From Phoenix dactylifera (lineage: Eukaryota; Streptophyta; Magnoliopsida; Arecales; Arecaceae), in assembly GCF_009389715.1 (NCBI RefSeq), contig NW_024067666.1:2955001-3019000 (forward strand): a DNA stretch of 64,000 bases. Direction: 5' to 3'. Both the position numbers and the translations under genes were made by a program. Positions within the stretch are counted from its first letter, which is position 1, and the number at the start of each line of letters is the position of its first letter. Below, piece after piece: positions 1 to 9,947 of this stretch. The notes under the pieces were generated by a model that saw only the letters and a list, made by a program, of their open reading frames with translations, had not been told where the DNA came from and made no database searches.

Positions 1-153
1 TGGAGATTTTCTATCTAGTTTTTGTTTTTATTTTTTCTTTTGTCTGGATCCACAGCTCTGATGGCTGTGGATAAAAAAATAAACGGGATCCTAATGGCCA
101 GTTTTAATGGGCCAAGGGCGGCGCCTCAAAGTCTAGGTTTTTTTTTTTTTTTT
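1..153. other. Sequence left of the first SINE
   Basis: No gene is visible here. The stretch ends in a T-rich run. The short word before that run (about 128-150, AAAGTCTAGG followed by T's) is nearly repeated at about 481-498, so it is read as the left copy of the SINE's target-site duplication. Confidence 0.4.
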
Positions 154-481
154 AATCACCGAGGTGGTAGCACGATGGAAACAAAACTTTGATTTTATCG
201 GAGTGGCCCAGGTTCGAAATGCTGGGCATCGATTAATTGTGGAGACCGGATGCCCCTCGCCTGATTTATTTTGTAAAATCGCAATCTGGTCTGCTGATAT
301 TTAGGTGGTGCAGGGGTGACGTACTCACACGTGGGGTAACCCATGGGTAGAAGAGGGTATAAATAAAATTTGTCTACCCGCATCGAATATGGGGGGCAGT
401 GTGGAGTTGCTACTCGGGAGTAGGGAGAGGCCTTTCTTTTTCCCTTCTTCCCTTTCGTTTATTAAAAAAAAAATAAAAAAA
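154..481 (+). mobile_element. tRNA-derived SINE, A-tailed
   Basis: The left end has polymerase III promoter-like boxes: an A-box-like GTGGTAGCACGATGG near 164 and a B-box-like GGTTCGAAAT near 210. The right end is an A-rich tail (about 461-481). Flanking words AAAGTC(T/C)AG plus a T run on both sides look like a long target-site duplication. A diverged second copy lies at 45340-45725; it shares the boxes, the GACCGGATGC and GACGTACTCACAC words and the pyrimidine-rich 3' end. The element is non-coding. Which tRNA it derives from was not determined. It ends about 160 bp upstream of the P450 start codon. Confidence 0.6.
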
Positions 482-536
482 AAGTCCAGTTTTTTTTTAA
501 AAAAAGGACCGAGTGTTAGGTCAAACACAAAAAAAC

Positions 537-542
537 TATATA
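537..542 (+). promoter_or_regulatory. Candidate TATA box of the P450 gene
   Basis: TATATA lies about 105 bp before the chosen start codon, leaving room for a 5' leader of roughly 70 bases. A second TATAAATA sits at 358-365 inside the upstream SINE. Assignment is by spacing only. Confidence 0.35.
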
Positions 543-641
543 TCGTCATCGCTTACATCACATCGGCTTGAAGTCCGCCTTACACGCAAACGAAGTGATA
601 AGGAGGACGCGGAGGCAGTCCCGTGGCGGAGATCAAAGGAA

Positions 642-2997
642 ATGGAAACGGCCACCTTCTACTACTGTGCGGTGCTCTTCTTGGCCCTCCTCTTTACTTC
701 CAAAAGCTTCTTCCAATCCAAGAACGCCCGTCTCCGATGTCCACCCACCGGTCCCCTCGCCCTCCCCGTCGTCGGCCACCTCCACCTCCTCCGCCAGCCC
801 ATCCACCGCACCCTCTCCGCCATCTCCGCCCGCCACGGCCCTCTCCTCCTCCTCCGCTTCGGCTCCCGCCCCGTCCTCCTTGTCTCCTCCCCCTCCGCCG
901 CCGAGGACTGCTTCACCGTCAATGACATCACCTTCGCCAACCGCCCCCAGCTCCTCTCCAACAAGTACTTCGGCTACGACTGCACCACCCTCGGCGCCTC
1001 CTCCTACGGCCCCCACTGGCGCAACCTCCGCCGGATCGCCACCCTCGAGATCTTCTCCCCCGCCCGAGTTTCCGCCTTCTCTGCCTCCCGTGCTGCTGAG
1101 GTCCGGTCGCTCCTCCGCCACCTCTTCGGCGACGGAGATAAAGCCGAGTTCAGGAAGGTGGAGATGAAGTCGAGGTTCTCGGAGCTGACGTTTAATGTGG
1201 CCATGCAGATGATAGCCGGGAGGAGGTACTACGGGGCGGAGGCCACGGAGGTGGCAGAGGAGGGGCGGCAGTTCCGGCGAGTTATCGAGGAGGTGTTTTT
1301 GGTGGGCGGGGCATCGACTTTGGAGGACTTCTTGCCATGGGTGAGGTGGGCAGGGTGGAACAGTGCCGAGAAAAGGATGGCGAGGTTAGCGAGGGAGATG
1401 GACGAGTTGTTCCAAGAGATGGTGGAGGAGCGAAGAAAGAAGAGGGGAAGAGAGGAGGGAAAGAAAACTATTATCGATGTTATGTTGGAGATGCAGGAGG
1501 CCGAGCCTGGTTACTACAAGGACGAGATCATCAAAGGAATAATTCTGGTACGTTCATAGTAACTTCTTTGATTCGATCTACTTCTCTCACCAAGAATCAT
1601 AAACTCTATTCAAACTGTTCTCTACAGTGGAAGTTTTTCCCCGTGAGAGAGACGGGGGAAAAAATGTTTAAATGAATAGAATTCCTTCCTTGTTTATTTT
1701 TCTGCCTCCACCGATTCTGGCAAGAAATTAAGGTGGGAAGGTGACATTCATTAAAACTCAAAATAAGTTGGCGTGGTACTCCTCCATCCTCCATAAAATA
1801 CCAACCACTAAATAAATTAATGTATCATCCATGAATGTACGACGTCAACATTAAAATACAGTAACAGAACCAAAGTCCAAGCAATTGATACCTAACCATG
1901 CTGGGAAATAAAAACTTCACGTGCTCCTTGGTCGATGTACCCACGAGTAGCACAACTAGACTCCATCTTCGAGTAATTAAACTTGGTGAGGAGAAGTACC
2001 TCACAAACGCTCCTGGATGAGTTTGGGACAAAGTTCATGAGGTATTACTTTATAACATTTCTCATCCATCGGAGACAATTACGGTGATTAGGATGATTGT
2101 TATCTCCTATTTGAAATACAATAAAATAAGATAGGAAGCTCACCCATATCCCTTGACCATATTGGAGGCCCTTATTTTGAATCCAGAACCAAGATTAATA
2201 TCCTATAATAATAAAAATTGGTGTCAGGTCAGTGTGGGCTATATCTGGGATAAAAAACAACATCTTCTTCAAATTAAATTGCAGGAAAAAAAAACAAAAA
2301 AATAGGACCTTGGTGGCCTTCATCTAATGATTTTATTTATCTCGTTTTCGCACATCTAACAATGACTATCATTTTATTTCAGAACCTAATATCAGCGGGA
2401 ACGGAAACTCCTGCTGGAACCATGGAGTGGGCATTGGCCTTGCTTCTCAATCATCCAGAGGCATTAAAGAAGGCCAAAGCCGAGATAGACAAGCAAGTCG
2501 GTCATGCCCGCTTCGTCACTGACCATGACCTTCGCAATCTCCACTACCTCCAGAATGTCATCAAAGAAACTCTTCGTCTATTCCCAGCAGGCCCTCTTCT
2601 CGTGCCGCACGAGTCATCCGAGCAGTGTGTCGTACAGGGATATAGTGTTCCACGCGGCACGATCTTATTGGTTAATGCTTATGCTATACAAAGGGACCCA
2701 CGGCTATGGACGAATCCCTTGGAATTTAGGCCAGAGAGGTTTGATGAAGTGGACGCAGAGGGATACAAGAACATCCCCTTCGGGTCTGGAAGGAGGAGGT
2801 GCCCGGGGGAGGGCTTGGCCATGAGAACTATGGGGTTAGCCTTGGGGTCTCTGATTTAGTGTTTTGAGTGGAAGAGAACGGGGGAGGAGGAGATGGACAT
2901 GACTGAAGGCTTGGGGCTCACCATGCCCAAGGCTGAACCCTTGGAGGCCTTGTACAAGCCATGTGGAAACATGACCGACGTTCTTTCTCAACTATGA
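642..2997 (+). pseudogene. CYP81-type cytochrome P450 with one premature stop
   Basis: This is an ER-anchored heme mono-oxygenase of the plant CYP81 type; family members hydroxylate phenylpropanoids, isoflavonoids, lignans or glucosinolates, and the substrate here is unknown. There are two exons, 642-1547 and 2383-2997, with a phase-0 GT-AG intron. The start at 642 is followed by a hydrophobic anchor (FYYCAVLFLALLF) and a Pro-rich hinge. Visible landmarks are HWRNLRR (helix C), AGTET (helix I, residues about 307-311), ETLR (364-367), PERF, and the heme loop [10 protein letters not shown] with Cys442. Oddity: codon 461 is TAG (2857-2859) where relatives have Gln (CAG). The next 45 codons, including CFEWKR and MTEGLGLTMPKAEPLEA, remain open and conserved to TGA at 2995-2997. 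The break therefore looks recent, or is an allele or sequencing error. Exon 1 is much more GC-rich than the spacer. The family call is firm; functionality is doubtful. Confidence 0.88.
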
Positions 2998-2999
2998 CC

Positions 3000-5900
3000 A
3001 TGCTCAAATTTATCTCCCTATAATAACTATTTTTATGATGTATCCGTACTTTAAATTTATGTGAAATATATGCATAAGTTGCAAACCAGTGGAGCATAGA
3101 AGGATGAAATCTAATTGAGTGCAATGGTTTTCTTTGGCTAATTTATTGTCTGTTTAGTGAGGTGAGAATTAATGCATTAATTTGAAAGAAGTTGTGCTAC
3201 TTACTGGCCTTTCGAGCCAAACTTCTTTCATATTGCTGCTACATCTGCTTCACTGAAGTAGCATAGTCTGTTTTGGCGCATAAGTTACTCCTTATTTCCA
3301 TTGCTTTTGTTGATCTCAATAGTGATTTAGGATTTTGTTTTTATTTTACCTTTGATGAAAGGATATATTCAATTCCTTTTTTTTCTCATACTCAATTCAC
3401 TGATTGAATCTGGCCTATATATTGAACCGACATTATTTTCCTTTGGAAACAAAACGCTGATGTAGATTATTAATCCATTCAATTTAGCCCATAATTTGTT
3501 GTTGCTTGGAGGCATAACTAACCTCATTCAACTCATGTTCACCTATAAATTGTAAACTTAATCCATTCCACAAAGACCCTTCATTTAGGGCCACAAATGA
3601 GTTCGGTTAACCCCTATCTTGACCTGGTGCCATCTGGATTTCACCTGGTCCAACCTATTACTTAGACTTGTGGTTCAAAAATATGACTTGCTCGAAAAAG
3701 CGGGTCAATCTAGGTCATATATTTTCATACTTTATATGATCCATATAATAGTTGGGCTAAAATGGTCCAATTTATCCTACTAAGCTTGGTCTAATCTGAT
3801 TGAATCCAAAAACCCTTTGCTTTAAGAACCCTTAACCATATAATTATCGAATTCCACGCAAATGTTTGTACGATGGGATTAAGCTTTTTCGTCTATATCG
3901 AAGGTCCAATAATAGTTAAATAACGGCATAGATATATGGTAGCAGAAATTTATATTAATTTTGGTTTTCTAATTCTTTCTACTTGTTATCGATGTCCTTA
4001 TTTATTCACCTTTTAAATGTATAATGAATAGTATAATTTTTTAAAAAAAGTTAATTTCATTAACCTTGATCCTATATTTGATTTGACATAGAACCTAGTA
4101 CATTATGTTGGGTCTGCGCACCCACCTTAGCCTGAATTATCAAATTGATTTAAAATAAATTTTCTTATACTTGACCCAACTTGATCCCGTCAGTCAAATG
4201 GTTTAATTTGGATCTAGAACTTGAAATAACATGCGGTTAGGTCTAAATCACGCTTTTCCTAGTGACAACTCAACCAAGATACAGGGCTTCCTCTAATCAT
4301 TACCGAACAATTCGAAAAGTTGATTGGAATGTTAATTCATTTTGGATTCTTAAACTAGATCCAGATTTGGACCCAGGAAGCCTCTTCATCAACTCAAATT
4401 CATCTTTAACAAGCTGACAGTCCAAAAAGATTCATCAATGTATAAATATCATTTCCTTTGCTCAAATGGCATATAAATCTGAACAGCCTAATTAAACACC
4501 ACATCATATACTTGTTTGTAGACATACTCACGTATATACGTTTTCGAAGAAAGAAAAGATGTCTCACCTGCATTGTATCATTTTATATTTGGTCCTATAC
4601 TCAACTAAATATATGTTTTAAACATAACTTTATTTTTTTTGGAAGAAAGGGAAGAAGTCCCATGCACTTGGAATATAATTATTTAGATCCAAATATTTGG
4701 AGATGCCACTCGAGCCTACAGTTGCTCCTTGCCAGGGAGAGGAGTGTGATCATTGTGATAAACCCTATTTTACAACTATTTTATCCATTGTTATGCTCAA
4801 AATATTTCATAAAATATTTCACAAATATTTCGTCCAAATCATCGTGACAAACATTATTTGACGACTGATGAGCAAAGGGACGAGTTGTCAACTCCTATTA
4901 TTTATGTAGACTGGGGCCGGATAACCTGAGTGCTTACATTTCTTTGGAGCCAAGGTCCTGGCTTTCCAGAAATTTGAGCTCAGCTAATTAATTCTTAAAT
5001 AAGTGAAAAACAAGAGTGAATCCAAATCAAGAGAACCCACTTAAAAAAAAAAAATGCAATCTGAATCAAATCTAGTGAGGTTAGCGGCCGGCTAGCTTGC
5101 TCCACGGCACAAGGAGTTTGAAGAGACCCAGCGCATGCAATGGCGAGGAGAAGACCAGGGAGGAGCGCAATGGCGTTTGAAGGAGCGAATTGTCATCTTA
5201 TACATATGTAAATTATTGTGATAAGTTAGGCGGTTGAATTGTTTATTAGGATTTTTGATAACTTATTTTCTTGATTTTGGAATAATTTGAAGAGGAGAAA
5301 TCATGCATTGAGTTGGATTTGCATGCAGGAATTTCGGTATACTGTTCCTGTGATTTATTTTTAATTGGCACTGTAAATTTTTTAATTAAAAAATAATGAA
5401 ACAAACTAGTGGAATGTTTTGAGAGGTTTAGCAGTTGCAATAAAACTTGGTGGAAGGAGGAAAAAAATTGAGTTAGGAAACTTGTCTTTTCGTCTCCATT
5501 CTCTGCTACAAGCGTGTGCAATCATCTGAATGTTTTTTTTGGGAGCATGCTGATGATGGCAATATTTCAGTTAGAATCATAAAATTACATGTTGATCCCG
5601 AAGATGGATAGAGTCATAAAATTACATACTTCAGTTAGATAGGTTTGTCGATGGGACATACAAAATCACCATCTACTATTGGTCATATTGTTAAAGGGGG
5701 AAAAATTTTAACGTAGTTTGTGGAGGTGGAAGTATTATGGACTCAGATCGATGTCGAACCACAAAGAAAATATAAGCTTGAATTCTCATTTTTGAGTTGT
5801 CCCTTGGATAAAGTCATAAAATTTGATGAAATATAGATTGGGTGTCTATTTTGTTTATTTTTAGCAGAAAATTCTATGTGGCCTAACAAACGAACTTTGT

Positions 5901-6004
5901 TTGGTATATGAAGTACCGGTTGATGTAAGTATGAACTAACCACTTAGAAAAGGATCTCTTTTGACAAATTTTTGTTTGCAGTTAGCATTTAACCTCTCAG
6001 AGGG
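3000..6004. other. AT-rich intergenic spacer
   Basis: No gene was recognised. The part at about 3600-4290 contains repeated words of the GGTCCAA / TTGACCC kind, similar to tracts near 34370, 52680, 59940 and 60480. Open frames at 4458-4847 and 5246-5521 have AT-driven composition, no family resemblance and no splice context. Confidence 0.5.
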
Positions 6005-6165
6005 TGGGCCTTAATGCAGCGGTAAGGTTTCTCTATTGTGACGTGGGTATAATGGCTTTGAATTACGGGATATGTTTCTTTTCATGCAAAGGTAAGGCTG
6101 CATATATTTGACCCTCTCTAGATCCTGCAATGGTAAGAGCCCCGTGCACGAGGATGCCTTTTGGC
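6005..6165 (+). mobile_element. Au-SINE-like relic
   Basis: The order of words matches what I remember of plant Au-type tRNA-derived SINEs: GCAGCGGTAAGG, a short gap, GGTAAGGCTGCATA, GACCCTCTCTAGATCCTGCA, and GTGCACGAGGATGCC near the 3' end. It is non-coding and diverged. The exact ends and target duplication are not resolved. Confidence 0.6.
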
Positions 6166-6781
6166 ATTAATCTCTCAAGTAGTATTTGCCGCAAGAACAT
6201 AAACACAAACTCATTTCAAGATTCAAGGCCAGGTGGTCGGCTAAATTAATTAAAATCTAGACATGACAGTGTATTTACTACCAACCCTATAATGTGTGGT
6301 GCAGATTTAATTTGATTAAGGATCCCGAATTTGTATTTACTACCAACCCTAAAGCTAGGCGCAACATTTTTATCTGATCTGAGAGTTAAATATGGTCTTG
6401 CTGAAATGAAACTTAAGAAGGACCATTCAAGTTATATAGGTAAATGCCTGTTTTGTAGGAAAACCTAGCATACATATTGAGACTTGATTTAAGGTTTAAC
6501 AGAAGTACTATAAGCTTGATTATCAATCACTACTGAAAGAATCATTTTTCTTGAGTATTAATGCTCATATATATTGGTCTGTTTCAAGTTCCCATTTGTT
6601 GTTTTAATTTCAAAGACCTACTTGTGTAACCTTCTGTGGAAGGGGATGATACCACATTTTTGTGGTATCAATAAATGAAATATTATATTCTATAAAATTT
6701 CAGGTGGCCATGTTCCAAAAAACTGGGAAATGGTCTGTTATCTGAGCTTGCAACGTGAGAGATGAACTCACAGGCAAAAGA
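6166..6781. other. Spacer left of the large CACTA element
   Basis: Nothing recognised. The last three bases (AGA, 6779-6781) are repeated immediately after the far end of the CACTA element. Confidence 0.4.
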
Positions 6782-6828
6782 CACTACAAAAGAAAGTAGA
6801 TGTCCCGGCGCTTTCTTGGGTCTTTACC

Positions 6829-7110
6829 GACGCTTATAAGCGTCGGTAGATCTCCTGGCCACGCTCCCCGAAGCGTGGGTAACACGTCGGGCAGGTGGGC
6901 GTGGGCTCGGTTTAGGCCAACGCGTCAAGAAAGCGTTGTCGACCTATACTGACGCTTTTAAGCGTCGTTCCTCGCGGATGCAACCGACGCTTAAAAGCGT
7001 CGGCAAACTTGGACCGACGTTAGGACTAAGCCGACGCGATAAAGCGTCGTTAAAGGCGTGCCATTTTATTTAAAGGCCTGCCTTTTCCGACGCTTAAAAG
7101 CGTCGGCAAT
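6829..7110. repeat. Left subterminal palindromic repeats of the CACTA element
   Basis: At least five copies of a GACGC-n4-6-GCGTC palindrome occur here (near 6829, 6953, 6983, 7030 and 7088). In En/Spm-type elements, subterminal repeats are the binding sites of the accessory transposase protein; that role is inferred for these copies. Confidence 0.8.
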
Positions 7111-7476
7111 AAATTTTTTTTGAAAAAAAAATTTTTTGTAAAAGTAATTTTTAATACTCTGTGTACATTAAATTCTAACAAAACAAATACACTGAATCAC
7201 ATATATAAAAAAATACACGTCACAAACAAGAACTTTGATTACATTCATATTATCATATTTGATTACATTGTACTTCAAAAACATTCTAAAAACATACATC
7301 TCAAATTCCTAAGTACACAATCTACGATATGTATCAAGGGTCGACGGCATCATCTCTACGAGTAGATGAAGTATCATCAACCTACAAGAAAAAAAAATAT
7401 TTTAGAAACTAAAAATACGAAAGTCATCACGCTCATACAAGAATACATTATAATTACATAAAATATTCAAATAGAT

Positions 7477-9169
7477 TTAGTTATGTACCGGAGGAGCAAA
7501 TCTCTGCAAAAAGGATGAAATATGGTCAAGCTGATCCTGCAAAGATTGTATCTTCAACTCTTGGCTTTGCTTCAACTCCGCCATATCAGTCATATGACTC
7601 TGCCTCATCTCCTCTATCCTTGTCTCATATGACTGCTTTATCTGTGCCATCCCTGTCTTCAAACTACAAACCTCTGCAGTGCTAGTACCTTGTCTGGCAT
7701 CTTGGGTATATCGGCTCACTGCAGATAGCTGAGTGGGGGTAACTCCGATACCGTAACCCCTCACGTGACCATAACGTTCTGGGCCCATCAATTCAGCATA
7801 GACCTGAGCCTCGACGCGACTGGCCGCGTCGGATGATGATGACTCCCCGACACGCTCTGAAATAAGATTTGTAGCTCTTTCCTATATCTCTCTCAGAAAA
7901 AATAACAGTCAGATTAATATTTTAAAAGAAGTAAAATTAATAAAAAAATTATTATCAAATAAAAAATGAATACATACAACTATATCTCTCGACTCACCCG
8001 GACAAAGCTGCCATCTCGGTGGGTGTGGGTCATCTTATAAAACTCTACCTCACCAGGCTCCCTTCCATGCTCTACTATCTACACATACGGAAAGTATATT
8101 GGCAAACTATATATTATGATACGTGCTATATGTTAGTAAAGTTTCAAATAGTTTCAAAAGAACTTACGAATTCATTTCTACGTCTCGCATAACTCTTCGA
8201 GCCTGAAGTATGAGGAACTGCTTGAGATGCTCGTGCAGCTCTACCAATATTAGAATATATCTGACAAAATAAAAGCACACAGTATAATATGATTCAATGT
8301 ATATATTTGCAATCTATATTAATAATAAAGATAATATAAGATATTGAAACAATATACGTGACCTGTCCTCTTTCAGAAAACCAGTAGTGAACAAGCTCCC
8401 TCCACTGCTGAGGGTATACATCAGGAGAAGTCACACGAGCAACCTCTTCCTCTGTCATACCCTCGCGCTTGAAGTCCGTCTTCAATTTTGCTTTATATTC
8501 TTTTCATTTGCGGTTGAGGGACTTTAGCACCCAATCATGGCTCTCTGGAGGGAGTACAAACTTACCCTACAATAAGATACAGAATGTTATAATAATATTA
8601 AACCTCAAAAGTAAAATTATGGTAGTAAACAAATTAACATACAGAAGGTGTCAAATTAAAAAGAACAAATTCAATTCATTACCTGTATGAGTCTAAGAAG
8701 CTCAACCTTATACGAAGGAAGCATGTCATTCCACTTCGTATAGTTGAGCGGACACAGCTGACCCTTGCGTGCAACCGATCCTAAAAAGCTTGATAGAAGA
8801 CTTCCAGCTCTATTGATGGGCTGCCCCAATTCGTTGCATCGGATGATGATCTTCTCACCCGGAGGAAGCTTCCACACATCCTTTGCTTGAGTGGGTCCCC
8901 GTCTCGTCCTCACTGTCCCTTGTCCATCTATTCAAATTAAAAAGTCTTAAAAAGTTGAAGACAAATATGAACATAAAATATGAACTTTAAATCGAATTAT
9001 TCTGGATCCGAAGCTCATCCTCCGGACAATCAGCAGGAGGCTCGTGCTGAGATCCTGACTCATGCTGCTGGTGCTCACATGGCTGCTGGGACTGCAGGGA
9101 CTGCTCAGAAGTAGATCCCACCTGAGAATGCTGGAACTCCACATCTCTAAATCGTCTCCCTCAAGGCAT
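7477..9169 (-). pseudogene. Transposase_24 (Ptta/En/Spm) accessory transposase gene, stopped
   Basis: This gene encodes the second protein typical of plant CACTA elements, thought to bind subterminal repeats. Exons read from splice sites are: about 9169-9000 (3' border uncertain), 8927-8683, 8566-8363, 8260-8168, 8078-7998 and 7881-7477. The product would start MP.GRRFRDVEFQHSQ with a Gln/Ser-rich stretch. Next come RRGPTQAKDVWKLPPG and LLSSFLGSVARKGQLCPL (the conserved core), then VYPQQWRELVHYWFSERGQ and PERYGHVRGYGIGVTP. It ends in a heptad-like tail rich in Gln/Lys/Met (about 7480-7680), probably a coiled coil. Codon 3 is TGA (9161-9163; relatives have Arg) and a second TGA at 8504-8506 replaces a conserved Trp in NRK-W-KEYK. 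Both are one transition from the expected codon. The copy should not make full-length protein. Confidence 0.8.
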
Positions 9170-9304
9170 ATTGTTACCTGGTATGCACAAAAAAGAATCA
9201 ATATTTGGTTAAATGATAAATTTATACTAAATAAAGGGCTAATAAAAGAGAATATAATATTTGGTTAAATGATAAATTTTACTTACCATTATGAAACTAC
9301 ATTC

Positions 9305-9892
9305 TCATTCAACATCCATCCTAATCAAACTCATTGGCGCATTTACTTCATCAGTTGGCACAACATTATAAGGCATACACTGAGTATAAGTATCATCATC
9401 CTCCTCTTCCAACCTTTTTTCAATATCATACAAGTCCCTAGGTTTCGTCTTAATAACAAGAGACCAATTTTTATCTTTTGAGTCTTGCACAAAAAATACT
9501 TGTCAAGCTTGAGATGAAAAAACAAATGGGTCATCTTTCAATAGCACACCTGTATGTATCAACCTTGAAAAATTTACTAGTGTGAAGCCATTTATATCTT
9601 GTCTCAAACCTCTAGGTGAGTTTATATCCACCCAATTACATCGAAATAATACTACCTTAAACTTTCCATAATAATCCAGCTCATAAATATCTGTTAGAGC
9701 ACCATAATAATTTTTCCCATCCGCCTCAACCATTACTCCACTATTTTGGGTTTTTCTAAATTTCTTACGCTCTTTAGTATGAAATTTAAAACCATTTATA
9801 ATAAACCCATTATATCTGTTGACAATATTATTCAGACCTCGAGCAATGACTATTAACTCCTCAGAACAATTCCTCTCCATCATCACCGGTAC
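9305..9892 (-). pseudogene. TNP2-like CACTA transposase, DUF4216 terminal exon
   Basis: The minus-strand reading shows the DUF4216 signature found near the C-terminus of plant TNP2 transposases: NRYNGFIINGFKFHTKER, then TQNSGVMVEADGKNYYGALT, YYGKFKVVLFRCNWVD, and further on QVFFVQDSKDKNWSLVIKTK. One in-frame TGA lies in the linker (minus of about 9508). The frame ends at 9305. The exon's first five bases are the retroelement's target-site duplication, so its splice acceptor now lies 10.8 kb away at 20704-20705. It can no longer be spliced normally. Confidence 0.78.
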
Positions 9893-9912
9893 TGTAAAAC
9901 CCCCCCCCCCCC

Positions 9913-9947
<35 letters not shown>

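Noticed and set aside
4458-4847. 129-codon plus-strand frame
   Set aside because: Ile/Phe/Tyr-rich as expected from AT-rich sequence; no domain words and no gene context.
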